Shown here: one piece after another, positions 25,808 through 34,603 of the stretch
Numbering within the stretch: position 1 is the first letter of the stretch
Layout: each line of letters opens with the position of its first letter
NCBI RefSeq assembly: GCF_013372285.1
Contig: NZ_CP054301.1
Location: 2,659,001-2,723,000, forward strand
Reading direction: 5' to 3'
DNA length: 64,000 bases
Origin: Marinomonas primoryensis
GTDB lineage: Bacteria > Pseudomonadota > Gammaproteobacteria > Pseudomonadales > Marinomonadaceae
Notes under the pieces: model-generated
Database searches by the model: none
The model's input: only the letters and a program-made list of their open reading frames with translations
What the model was told of the DNA's origin: nothing
Program-made: the position numbers and the translations under genes

Positions 25808-26716
25808 CTAACTATTTTTGGCAAGAAAGGCAGTCACTTCATCTTGTGTTGGGATAGAAGACGCTGCGCCCAAACGAGTAACGCAAATAGCTGAAGCGGC
25901 ACAAGCTCGAGTGATTGACTGCGTGATGTCATCGCCATTCATTAGTGAAGCCAAACAAAAACCAATAAAGGTATCTCCAGCGGCCGTCGTATCAACGGCT
26001 TTAACTGAAAATGCTTTAACGAATAGTTTCTCTTTTCCAGCACTCTCTTTTCCGGAAAAGTAGCATACACCAGCTTTACCCAGTGTTATCAATACAGCAA
26101 GCTCAGGATAGGCCTTAGGAAAAGCAGCAATGGTACTGTCAATATCAGATGTACCAATTAAATCCATCGCCTCCACTTCGTTCACGATTAATAAATCAAC
26201 GAAACCTAATACTTTTTTGGTTAATTCAGCGTCCATCGGTGCCGGGTTAAACGCCACTTTAACACCATGCTCTTGCGCCTTGCGCATCGTATATTCGATA
26301 AGATTGGTTTCATTTTGCAATAAAACCCAATCTCCAGCCGCTGCCTGAGATAACACTTGATCTACTTGTTCTTCTGTCAGCGCGTGATTTGCACCTTGAT
26401 ACAAGATAATCGAATTTTCGGCTTCTTTATTTAATTGAATAATAGCGTGCCCCGTCGGCACATCAATTTTCTCTATTAAAGCAGTATCCACACCAAGTGA
26501 CTCTAACTGCTTAATAATGGCTTGATCATTATAGTGAATAGCGCCTACATGCTTCACTCTGGCACCCGCTTTCGCTAGTGCGACAGATTGATTTGCACCT
26601 TTTCCGCCCAATAAGCACTGATAGCTATTAGAGGCCATGGTTTCGCCTGGTCGAACAAAATGATCAAGCTGATAAAGGTGGTCGAGGTTAATCGAACCAA
26701 AGTTATAAATCGTCAT
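25808..26716 (-). CDS. rbsK: Ribokinase
   Basis: A 302-residue PfkB-family kinase. Seen are the N-terminal GSINLDHLYQLDHFVRPGET, the first signature GGKGANQSVALAKAGA and the second signature DTTAAGDTFIG with the catalytic aspartate near residue 250. The ATP-site NPAP and the C-terminal monovalent-cation loop are also in place. It phosphorylates ribose to ribose 5-phosphate. It is followed after 76 bases by the nucleoside hydrolase gene, which points to nucleoside-derived ribose as its source; no ribose transporter is nearby. Confidence 0.92.
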   Translation of the reverse strand: MTIYNFGSINLDHLYQLDHFVRPGETMASNSYQCLLGGKGANQSVALAKAGARVKHVGAIHYNDQAIIKQLESLGVDTALIEKIDVPTGHAIIQLNKEAENSIILYQGANHALTEEQVDQVLSQAAAGDWVLLQNETNLIEYTMRKAQEHGVKVAFNPAPMDAELTKKVLGFVDLLIVNEVEAMDLIGTSDIDSTIAAFPKAYPELAVLITLGKAGVCYFSGKESAGKEKLFVKAFSVKAVDTTAAGDTFIGFCLASLMNGDDITQSITRACAASAICVTRLGAASSIPTQDEVTAFLAKNS

Positions 26717-26873
26717 AATTCCCTTCCTTCAGGGTGAGCTCATCGGCTATTATTTTTATAATACTGTCGACTTTTCGACTCTAATACTTACCAAGAGCGA
26801 ACGACAAAAATAGGACTAGTCCGCATTTTATGCCAAATAATGCAATAAATCTTGACCAATCGTACAAAAATAA

Positions 26874-26909
26874 AAAAACGCCCCTATTCTTTAAGAATGG
26901 AACGTTTTT
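26874..26909 (-). terminator. Terminator of argG
   Basis: An AAAAACG/CGTTTTT outer stem and a CTATTCT/AGAATGG inner stem with a TTA loop. The T run on the minus strand lies about 30 bases after the argG stop. Confidence 0.8.
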
Positions 26910-26938
26910 AAAAGCTTATTTTCTATAAGAATAAAGGC

Positions 26939-28171
26939 TTATTTATCGTCGTCTAAAAAGCTACGGCCTTTCTGAGCAGCGATACGCATACGCAGTGCGT
27001 TCAACTTAATGAAACCCGCTGCGTCTTTCTGATCGTATGCGCCGGCATCATCTTCAAACGTTGCGATAGAGCTATCGAACAAGCTATTTGGAGACTGACG
27101 GCCAACCACGGTCACGTTGCCTTTATACAATTTAAGACGAACCGTACCACTGACGTATTTCTGAGAGGAGTCAATCAAGGCTTGCATCATACGACGCTCC
27201 TCAGACCACCAGAAACCGTTATAAATGATTTTGGCATAACGAGGCATCATTTCATCTTTCAAATGCATCGCTTCACGATCCAATGTAATCGACTCGATTG
27301 CACGATGCGCTCTCATCATAATAGTGCCACCCGGTGTTTCATAACAACCACGTGCTTTCATACCAACAAAACGGTTTTCTACGATGTCTACACGACCAAT
27401 ACCGTTCGCGCCACCAATCTTGTTCAGTGTTTCCAAGATAGTCGCTGGAGACATAACTTCGCCATTGATAGAAACTGGATCGCCTTTTTCGTAACCGATC
27501 TCAATGTAAGTCGCTTCGTTTGGCGCGTCTTCTGGAGACACAGACCAACGCCACATATCATCTTCTGGCTCTGTCCATGGGTCTTCTAACTGGTCACCCT
27601 CAAAAGAGATGTGTAGCAAGTTAGCGTCCATAGAGTAAGGGGATTTTTTCTTCTTAGTTGAGAAATCCACTGGGATATTGTGTTTTTCACAATAAGCCAT
27701 CAAGGTTTCGCGGGACGTCAGGTCCCACTCACGCCAAGGCGCGATCACTTTTACGCCTGGCTTCAATGCGTAAGCACCAAGTTCGAAACGAACCTGATCA
27801 TTACCTTTACCCGTTGCACCGTGAGAAATAGCATCTGCGCCTGTTGCGTTAGCGATTTCGATCAAACGCTTAGCAATCAAAGGACGAGCGATGGACGTAC
27901 CAAGCAAGTATTCACCTTCGTAAATGGTGTTAGCACGGAACATTGGGAATACGAAGTCGCGCACAAATTCCTCGCGCAAATCTTCGATGTAGATTTCCTT
28001 AATACCCAACGCTTGAGCTTTCGCGCGAGCTGGTTCAACTTCTTCACCCTGACCCAAATCAGCGGTAAAGGTAACCACTTCACAGTTATACTCTTCTTGA
28101 AGCCACTTCGCGATTACTGAAGTATCCAGGCCGCCAGAATAGGCAAGCACTACCTTCTTCACGTCAGACAT
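26939..28171 (-). CDS. argG: Argininosuccinate synthase
   Basis: The start chosen is the ATG at 28171 ([18 protein letters not shown]), nine bases after a GAGGAGA site; a longer frame from 28189 lacks support. The 410-residue enzyme has the N-type ATP pyrophosphatase loop [10 protein letters not shown] at residues 9-18, the [13 protein letters not shown] citrulline/aspartate block and the [20 protein letters not shown] segment. It joins citrulline and aspartate using ATP in arginine synthesis. It stands alone; argH is not adjacent in this window. Confidence 0.96.
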   Translation of the reverse strand: MSDVKKVVLAYSGGLDTSVIAKWLQEEYNCEVVTFTADLGQGEEVEPARAKAQALGIKEIYIEDLREEFVRDFVFPMFRANTIYEGEYLLGTSIARPLIAKRLIEIANATGADAISHGATGKGNDQVRFELGAYALKPGVKVIAPWREWDLTSRETLMAYCEKHNIPVDFSTKKKKSPYSMDANLLHISFEGDQLEDPWTEPEDDMWRWSVSPEDAPNEATYIEIGYEKGDPVSINGEVMSPATILETLNKIGGANGIGRVDIVENRFVGMKARGCYETPGGTIMMRAHRAIESITLDREAMHLKDEMMPRYAKIIYNGFWWSEERRMMQALIDSSQKYVSGTVRLKLYKGNVTVVGRQSPNSLFDSSIATFEDDAGAYDQKDAAGFIKLNALRMRIAAQKGRSFLDDDK

Positions 28172-28293
28172 TATTTCTATTCTCCTCAACGAGATCGCGC
28201 TCCCACACCAATGCTATCAAACCAGTACATGGCGGCGCTAATAATTAAAAAAAGGGGCGCTTAGTGTAAGATTTCGACTCTTGCTTAGCAAGT

Positions 28294-28342
28294 AAAAAGC
28301 CCCGTTTCGCGTAGATTATTGGGCGAAACGGGGCTCTTTTTT
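28294..28342 (-). terminator. Terminator of motY
   Basis: A 13-base GC-rich arm AGCCCCGTTTCGC with its complement, loop of about 12, flanked by A5 and T6 on either side. It lies about 30 bases after the motY stop and could also block read-through toward argG. Confidence 0.9.
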
Positions 28343-28373
28343 AGCGGTTGCCTCCATAAAATGTATAGAGAAA

Positions 28374-29261
28374 TTAGCCCGCATCGGCTTTTTCTAAACG
28401 TATCGTCACGCGTCGGTTACGCTCACGACCTTTCGAAGTATTGTTTGTTGTGGATGGGTAGCGTTCACCATGGTAGCGAGAAATGATTTTCTCGGCAGGA
28501 ACACCTTTTTCAAGTAGATACGCCGTTACTTTTTCAGCGCGTACTTTTGACAATTCACGGTTATCACGTCGAGAACCAATCGCATCGGTATGACCATCAA
28601 TATAAATGTACCCAACACTGGGATCAAAAGAAACATACAAAGCAACAAGATCCAAGCGAGCCCTAATTCGATCCGTGAGGTTCACACCATTAAGCGGGAA
28701 TAAAGCCGCTGTTCGCGCAATTTGATCGTAATTCACTGGCAGCAAGCTAGACAAACAACGTCGGAATTCGCTGTACGCTGGCGCAAAGTTGATGTTCGAT
28801 AAACCCACTTCGATGGTTTCTCGACTGTTTTCCCAAGCAGTTCCCGCCACCACGGGATGACGTCCTCTATCCAAGCTGGTCAGCATTCTCTCAGCCACTT
28901 TTCCGCCTACTTCGACCGTCAGTCCATAACCAGGATAAGGGAGAATTCCTAATGTCTCTGGTTTTACACCAGGAGACCAATCTGGTGCCTGAGAAATAAT
29001 ATAGATCTGACCTGGGCCTAATTTTTCATTCTGTGGTTGCAGAATGAATTTCATTGGCTCGCCCGCTTCTTTAATAAAATGACCTTCGCCATAATGGGGA
29101 ACAGGGTGCGTTAAACTGCATGAAAAAATGTCGCCCGAAAGTAACCACTCAGAATCCGAAATACCTGATTGGTATTGCGTGAATGCGGTTGCCTGCCCAA
29201 ATGAGGTGCAAGCAGTCAGTAAAAGTGTAGTGCGAATTAGAAGTTGTTGGGTAATTCCCAT
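28374..29261 (-). CDS. motY: MotY-like sodium-type flagellar stator protein
   Basis: A 295-residue exported protein with a signal peptide at residues 1-26. Residues about 30-170 resemble the MotY N-terminal domain (ISDSEWLLSGDIFSCSLTHP, the LDRGRHPVV block, TIEVGLSNINF). Residues about 180-290 form an OmpA-like peptidoglycan-binding domain (IYIDGHTDAIGSRRDNRELS, then YHGERYPSTTNN and RERNRRVTIRL). In Vibrio and Pseudomonas MotY forms the T ring that anchors the stator around the basal body. A fully separate OmpA-lipoprotein role is less likely given the N-terminal half. Confidence 0.85.
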   Translation of the reverse strand: MGITQQLLIRTTLLLTACTSFGQATAFTQYQSGISDSEWLLSGDIFSCSLTHPVPHYGEGHFIKEAGEPMKFILQPQNEKLGPGQIYIISQAPDWSPGVKPETLGILPYPGYGLTVEVGGKVAERMLTSLDRGRHPVVAGTAWENSRETIEVGLSNINFAPAYSEFRRCLSSLLPVNYDQIARTAALFPLNGVNLTDRIRARLDLVALYVSFDPSVGYIYIDGHTDAIGSRRDNRELSKVRAEKVTAYLLEKGVPAEKIISRYHGERYPSTTNNTSKGRERNRRVTIRLEKADAG

Positions 29262-29356
29262 TTAGACATCTCGTTCAAGCATTATCAATTGTGTTATGAT
29301 CCGATCCTATTGTACACCGTCACTGTTGATCAAGCGGCAGAATTAAGGACCTTCTT

Positions 29357-30031
29357 TTGTCAAACCATGAAATCAAAGATAGATTCCGCGGCTTCCTACC
29401 GGTAGTTATCGACGTAGAAACCGCAGGCTTTAATCAAAAAACCGATGCTTTACTAGAAATGGCCGCCAGTATCCTGCGAGTGGATGAAAATGGCGACTTA
29501 TATATTTATGAAACATTGGAGTTTTTGATCAAGCCATTTGAAGGCGCTAACCTCGAAAAAGCAGCATTAGACTTTACAGGCATTGACCCTTTTGCGCCTG
29601 ATAGACAAGATATGCCAGAAGGGGAAGCGCTGACTCAAATGTTTGCTAAAGTTCGTAAAGAATTAAAATCAGTGGGCTGTAAACGCGCCATTTTAGTGGG
29701 CCACAATGCCGCTTTCGACCACGGCTTTTTGAATGCAGCTATTGAGCGAGCAGACATTAAGCGCAACCCATTTCACCCTTTCTCTAGCTTTGATACAGCA
29801 AGTTTAGCGGGTTTGGTATTCGGGCAAACAGTATTAGCTAAGGCGTGTGAAGCCGCTTCAATACCTTTTAGCAATACTGAAGCTCATTCAGCGAAATACG
29901 ATACAGAGAAAACCGCTGAATTATTCTGCGAAATAGTGAACAAATGGAAACGCCTTGGGGGCTGGCCTTTGATCGAAAATGAAGTAGAAGAAGAAGATGA
30001 CATGGCCGCCATTTTTCATTCTGGAAAATAG
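29357..30031 (+). CDS. rnt: Ribonuclease T
   Basis: A 224-residue DEDDh exonuclease starting at TTG (29357), with AAGGA nine bases upstream; the protein start aligns with E. coli RNase T. Catalytic motifs: Exo [11 protein letters not shown] near residue 20, Exo [12 protein letters not shown] near residue 120 and Exo [18 protein letters not shown] near residue 180. The family-typical [18 protein letters not shown] and a C-terminal RLGGWPL are present. It trims the 3' end of tRNA and other stable RNA. It is followed by a strong terminator. Confidence 0.95.
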   Translation: MSNHEIKDRFRGFLPVVIDVETAGFNQKTDALLEMAASILRVDENGDLYIYETLEFLIKPFEGANLEKAALDFTGIDPFAPDRQDMPEGEALTQMFAKVRKELKSVGCKRAILVGHNAAFDHGFLNAAIERADIKRNPFHPFSSFDTASLAGLVFGQTVLAKACEAASIPFSNTEAHSAKYDTEKTAELFCEIVNKWKRLGGWPLIENEVEEEDDMAAIFHSGK

Positions 30032-30040
30032 CGCCACACT

Positions 30041-30074
30041 AAAAACGAACCTTATTTTTTAAGGTTCGTTTTTT
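30041..30074 (+). terminator. Terminator of rnt
   Basis: A perfect AAAAACGAACCTT arm with its complement and a six-T loop, ten bases after the rnt stop, with T6 following. Confidence 0.88.
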
Positions 30075-30084
30075 CTTTATCCAT

Positions 30085-30516
30085 ATGGCGGGTTTCACTA
30101 TGCAAGGAAAGCGAATTTTATTATTGATGTTAGGGTGGCTTTCCCTCATTACTGGCATTATTGGCATTTTCCTCCCCTTACTCCCCACCACCCCACTTGT
30201 CTTACTAGCGGCTTGGTGTTTTTCCAAATCCTCTGAACGATTCCACACTTGGTTACTTGGCCACAAACTTTTTGGTCCGATTATTCGTGATTGGCAATCT
30301 TCTGATGGCATCCCTAAACGATCAAGAAATCGCGCCATCTTTTTTATGTGGGCAGGCATGGCCGTGTCCATGTTTATTGTTTCACGCTTATGGGCAACCA
30401 TTGGACTTGTGACTGTCGGTGTAGCCGTCAGTATTTATTTACTACGAATGCCAATACGAACAGAAAATACTGAACACGTTGAAAAGCCAAAAAACATAGA
30501 AGACAAACCCCATTAA
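30085..30516 (+). CDS. DUF454 (YbaN-like) inner-membrane protein
   Basis: A 143-residue protein with hydrophobic segments at about residues 10-45 and 85-120. It has the YbaN/DUF454 signature: LGWLSLITGIIGIFLPLLPT, then AAWCFSKSSERFHTWLL and HKLFGPIIRDW. Its function is unknown. The ATG at 30100 is as likely a start as that at 30085; neither has a strong ribosome site. The large DUF748 gene follows after 39 bases on the same strand and may be co-transcribed. Confidence 0.85.
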   Translation: MAGFTMQGKRILLLMLGWLSLITGIIGIFLPLLPTTPLVLLAAWCFSKSSERFHTWLLGHKLFGPIIRDWQSSDGIPKRSRNRAIFFMWAGMAVSMFIVSRLWATIGLVTVGVAVSIYLLRMPIRTENTEHVEKPKNIEDKPH

Positions 30517-30555
30517 TCCTATCCACGGATACAATTTTTAAAAAGGCACGACACA

Positions 30556-33500
30556 ATGAAACGTCGATATTTTCGAAATTTTGTCTTTTACCCATTCGCG
30601 GTTCTTACCGGCTTAATCACGGCGCTTTGGGTGGCGACGCCGTTTGTTGTAGAACATTATCTAATCGCTTATTTTCATCAACAAGGCGAAGATGCTTCTA
30701 TTGGCAAACTGTCTGTTGATTTTTTCCCACCTAAAGTAGATTTGAAAAACATCACCATCAACAACAAAACCCAGGACACGCTGACACTAAAACGTGCTGT
30801 TTTCGAAGTTGAAATATTGCCACTGCTAACTAAGACCCTACACATATCAGAAGCAAAGATAGAAGGATTAAACCTGCTCGTTGCCCAGCAAGAAAACCAT
30901 TGGATTGTCGCCGGAATTGATACCGCTCAATATCTTGCAAAAAATACACAAAACGAACCCAAAGCCGACGATACAGAACAAGAAGACGTTTCTCCAACGC
31001 GTTCGCCTTGGAAAATAAAACTGCCTACCTTTACCGTGACTGACAGTCAGGTGAATTTATCTCGCCAGCAGGATTTAGCAAAACCTGCTGAATCAGACAC
31101 ATTCCGCTTGTCGTCACTGTCTATTAAGCGTTTATCAGGCCATGAACTCAATTGGAAAGGAAATATTGCCTTGTCTGCGCTGGTTAACCAAGCGTCCTTG
31201 TCCATCAATAGCGACTTTGATTACACGCCAGAACAAGCCAATGCCGATATCAGCATAAAAAACCTACACCTCCCAATAGAAAGCTTTCATCATTTTCTAC
31301 CATCGCCCTTTGATGAAGGTAAAGGGCAATTCAATCTGACAGGAAAATTCCAACTCCGTCAAAAACAAATAAATGGCGCGCCTGTATTTACAGTTAACAA
31401 CCTAGATTTAGAAACGCAAGTAGACTCACTCGATCTGTATTTAAACGAAACAGACCACCTAGCGACACAATCCACCTCACTGACACTGACACAATCTAAT
31501 ATTGAGTATGTCTCTGCCAATCAATTGTCCATCACTGGGGCGATAACGCTTCAATCAGAGCAGTCACGCATCACACAAGCAGGTCAAGCGATGCAGTTTG
31601 GCCAGTTAAGCGTGAAGGCGCCGCTTGATATAAAACGTGATGTGCTTGATGGCGAACCGACATTGACGCTAAATAACTTAAATTTAGAGGCGCAAGTGAA
31701 AGCACTTGACCTAAATTTAAACGAAACAGACAGTCTTGCGACACAATCAACCTCGCTAAAGCTGACGCAATCTAATATTGAGTTTGTATCCGCCAATATA
31801 TTGTCCGTCATTGGTGCGCTAGAACTCCAATCACAACAGTCTCGTTTCACACAAGCAGAACAAGTAATACAGTATGGTCAACTGAACATAAATACGCCGT
31901 TGGACATAAAGCGTGATGCACTGGGCCTTACGGCCAAAAGCGCCACAACCCAAATAGACATGACTGACGTGTCTGTTGCACTCGATAGCCTTGCGGTAGA
32001 AAACGGAACAACACAGATTGGCTTAAGTAATTTAACCGTTACTATGGATCCGCAAGAAACACTAACAGCGTCATTAACCGCTGAAATACAAAGCAATAAG
32101 TTATCGGTACGGCAAGCTGGCAACACCGCTAATTACGACGTTTTCAACCTGTCTAATACCCTTTCAGTAAGAAAGGAAGGCGATACTATCACCGCTAAAA
32201 ATACGCAATTAGACATCAATATTAATGGTCTAAAAGCCACTCAAATTGACGGAAAACAATTGTCATTGGGTGCCGCAACCCTCACAGCAGAGCAATTAAA
32301 CGTCAAGCAAGAAAACCAGCAACCGCCTCTTCTGGAAGGCGTTAATCTGAACTTTTCAAGTCAATTACTCGACAGCCTGTTAAGCAATGAAAAACGAGCT
32401 GCATCATGGAAAAGTGCGGACTTCAACAATCTTTCGTTTACTCAACAAGATCAAAAATTTGACGTCTCATTCGCTCAATTAAATGTCGCTGACTTATTGT
32501 TATCTCAGACGCTTTCAGACGAAAAGAACAAACAGCTACCTCCACTAAGCCACATCGGCAGCATCAAAATAAATTCAGTAGAAGCAAACCAAGATGGTGC
32601 CAGTATCAACACCATTGCCACAGATTCAGTCAATGTAAACCTTATTATTGACAAGCAAAAGCGCCTAGAAAATCTTGTATTTATAAAAGCAGATCAACAA
32701 AAAACGCCGCAGTCTTCACTAGAAAGTTCAAACACACCCAGAGAGAAAGACGTTGAAGACACCATTAACAAGCAAGATCCAGCGTTTAAGGCGCCGTATT
32801 ACGTCATTTTAGAAGCCTATGACACAACAGGAACCTCCAGCATTAATGTGCAAGACAACAGCATTTCACCCACTTTGCTACGCTCATTAGAAATAGAGAC
32901 GCTGTCATTACGAAAACTCAATACCAAGAATAAAGATCAAGCTACCGTATTGGCGCTCAGAGCACGCAATGGGAAATACGCCATATTACAAAGCGACATC
33001 ACCATTTGGCCGCTGGCCGACAAACTCACCATGAAAAGTGAATTAATTATTAAAGAAGCGGAATTGCCACCCTACTCATCTTACATCGCCAATATTTTGG
33101 GCTATCAAATTGATTCTGGGCAGCTGGACTTGGATCTAAAACTCAACTCAGAAAACGGTGTGTTGGATGGTAACTCTCATATTCTATTAAGAGAGTTTGA
33201 TTTAGGAGGACGCAAAGAAAGCAATTCAGTCATCAAAGCGGGCGCCATTCCTCTTAATATTGCGGTGAGCATTTTAAAAGACAGTAAGAACAATATTGAT
33301 TTAGACATTCCACTTTCTGGCGACATCGATAACCCTGAGTTTGGCTGGCAAGACTTCTTACTCCTGCCTGTGCGTAAAGCCCTATTTACGGCTTCCAGTA
33401 GCTATTTAATGCAAACTTTTGTGCCTTACGCGAATGTTATCAGCATCGCACAATTTGCAGGCGATCAACTGCTAAAAATTCGTGTTGAACCACTGTTATT

Positions 33501-33816
33501 TGAAGCCAAAGAAAGCAACCTGAATGCATCGCAAGACGTTTTTATAAAACAGCTCATCGCCTTAATGAAAGACAAAAAAGACAGCCAACTTAAAGCTTGT
33601 GGCGTCGCAAGCTATCTTGACTTAGGGTTTGATAATCCGCCTGTCTCGATTGACGACACAGCAAAAGACGTAGCAAAAAATCTTGCACAAGATCGAGCAC
33701 ACTACTTAAAAGATCATTTAGTTAAAGAAGGCATCAGCTCGTCACGTATTTATCTTTGTTCTCCAGAAATCGATTTATCAAAATCCAGCAAACCAAGGGT
33801 CGAATTAAATTTCTAG
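30556..33816 (+). CDS. Large AsmA-like DUF748 protein with OmpA-like C-terminus
   Basis: A 1086-residue protein with an N-terminal membrane anchor (residues about 10-35) and a long beta-rich body of the DUF748/AsmA type, probably in the periplasm. AsmA-like proteins are proposed to move lipids between membranes; a role in envelope maintenance here is inferred. The last 100 residues (ESNLNASQDVFIKQLIALMK, then LAQDRAHYLKDHLVKEGISS) resemble an OmpA-type domain, as in other long DUF748 proteins. Residues near 280-460 contain a tandem duplication of about 91 residues (NNLDLETQVDSLDLYLNETD versus NNLNLEAQVKALDLNLNETD). The ATG has an AAAAGGC site upstream. Confidence 0.85.
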   Translation: MKRRYFRNFVFYPFAVLTGLITALWVATPFVVEHYLIAYFHQQGEDASIGKLSVDFFPPKVDLKNITINNKTQDTLTLKRAVFEVEILPLLTKTLHISEAKIEGLNLLVAQQENHWIVAGIDTAQYLAKNTQNEPKADDTEQEDVSPTRSPWKIKLPTFTVTDSQVNLSRQQDLAKPAESDTFRLSSLSIKRLSGHELNWKGNIALSALVNQASLSINSDFDYTPEQANADISIKNLHLPIESFHHFLPSPFDEGKGQFNLTGKFQLRQKQINGAPVFTVNNLDLETQVDSLDLYLNETDHLATQSTSLTLTQSNIEYVSANQLSITGAITLQSEQSRITQAGQAMQFGQLSVKAPLDIKRDVLDGEPTLTLNNLNLEAQVKALDLNLNETDSLATQSTSLKLTQSNIEFVSANILSVIGALELQSQQSRFTQAEQVIQYGQLNINTPLDIKRDALGLTAKSATTQIDMTDVSVALDSLAVENGTTQIGLSNLTVTMDPQETLTASLTAEIQSNKLSVRQAGNTANYDVFNLSNTLSVRKEGDTITAKNTQLDININGLKATQIDGKQLSLGAATLTAEQLNVKQENQQPPLLEGVNLNFSSQLLDSLLSNEKRAASWKSADFNNLSFTQQDQKFDVSFAQLNVADLLLSQTLSDEKNKQLPPLSHIGSIKINSVEANQDGASINTIATDSVNVNLIIDKQKRLENLVFIKADQQKTPQSSLESSNTPREKDVEDTINKQDPAFKAPYYVILEAYDTTGTSSINVQDNSISPTLLRSLEIETLSLRKLNTKNKDQATVLALRARNGKYAILQSDITIWPLADKLTMKSELIIKEAELPPYSSYIANILGYQIDSGQLDLDLKLNSENGVLDGNSHILLREFDLGGRKESNSVIKAGAIPLNIAVSILKDSKNNIDLDIPLSGDIDNPEFGWQDFLLLPVRKALFTASSSYLMQTFVPYANVISIAQFAGDQLLKIRVEPLLFEAKESNLNASQDVFIKQLIALMKDKKDSQLKACGVASYLDLGFDNPPVSIDDTAKDVAKNLAQDRAHYLKDHLVKEGISSSRIYLCSPEIDLSKSSKPRVELNF

Positions 33817-33890
33817 AACTCTTTAGTTTAAAGGCTGCACTTTAAGTACGTCGCTTAAGAAAAACAGCTGAAGCCATAAACGATCTACAT

Positions 33891-33929
33891 AAAAAAGCCG
33901 TGATAGGAAAACACTACCACGGCTTTTTT
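33891..33929 (+). terminator. Terminator after the DUF748 gene
   Basis: AAAAAAGCCGTG pairs with CACGGCTTTTTT, with an inner TAG/CTA pair and an A-rich loop, 75 bases after the stop. The 33930-34137 remainder holds no gene I can see. Confidence 0.88.
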
Positions 33930-34137
33930 ATGTCAGCAAACAACAAAGAAAGCCAACAAAAAATGAAGTGTTGCATAGACTTAAGGCTTGTCGTTGAAAA
34001 TGCAAATAAACAGGCCATTACTATGTGTATAGGCCATTACGATTTTTAATAAAGAGTAAAAGCCTGACAAGCATCAAGAGACGATAAGCCTAACTAGGCT
34101 ATCCTAAGATGAAAGCAAACAAAGATAGGAGGCAAAT

Positions 34138-34398
34138 ATGCCAATCGAAGACCATAGTTTGATAAACGAATTTCCAGAGTATAAAGAAGACATTCACCAG
34201 TTAAAAATGGACGATGCTCACTTCAAAAAACTCTACGACGAATACAATCATCTAACAAAAGAAGTAGAGAAACGGGAGCAGGAAATCGTCCCGTCTACCA
34301 CGTTAGAAGAAGAGAAATTAAAGAAACAACGCCTACAGTTAAAAGACACTCTTCAAGGCTATATTAAAGCGACAAGACTCGCTGCCGAAAAAGCGTAA
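34138..34398 (+). CDS. DUF465 (YdcH-like) small coiled-coil protein
   Basis: An 86-residue cytoplasmic protein, all helical and highly charged, with the DUF465 features DDAHFKKLYDEYNHLTKEV and LKKQRLQLKDTLQGYI. Its function is unknown. A strong AGGAGG site lies five bases before the ATG. It is transcribed alone. Confidence 0.88.
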   Translation: MPIEDHSLINEFPEYKEDIHQLKMDDAHFKKLYDEYNHLTKEVEKREQEIVPSTTLEEEKLKKQRLQLKDTLQGYIKATRLAAEKA

Positions 34399-34544
34399 TC
34401 GACGTTAGGTAGGACCTGTTTTAACGCTAGCCGTTTCAACAGCCCTACCTTTTCCTTTTTCAATCCCCTTTCCTTTTTATATAAAAATCCGCCATCGAAA
34501 TACTCAATAGAACGTTTTAAGACTTTTCATACTCATTCTTATTT

Positions 34545-34563
34545 GAAAATGATTCTCATAAGC
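34545..34563 (+). promoter_or_regulatory. Probable Fur box before the TonB receptor gene
   Basis: GAAAATGATTCTCATAAGC agrees with the 19-base Fur consensus at about 14 positions, with the core ATGAT and TCAT halves intact, 40 bases before the receptor ATG. This predicts repression by iron. Confidence 0.72.
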
Positions 34564-34603
34564 ATTATTATGCGCACCTCATTTATTTCTATTTGGCTGC
34601 TTT

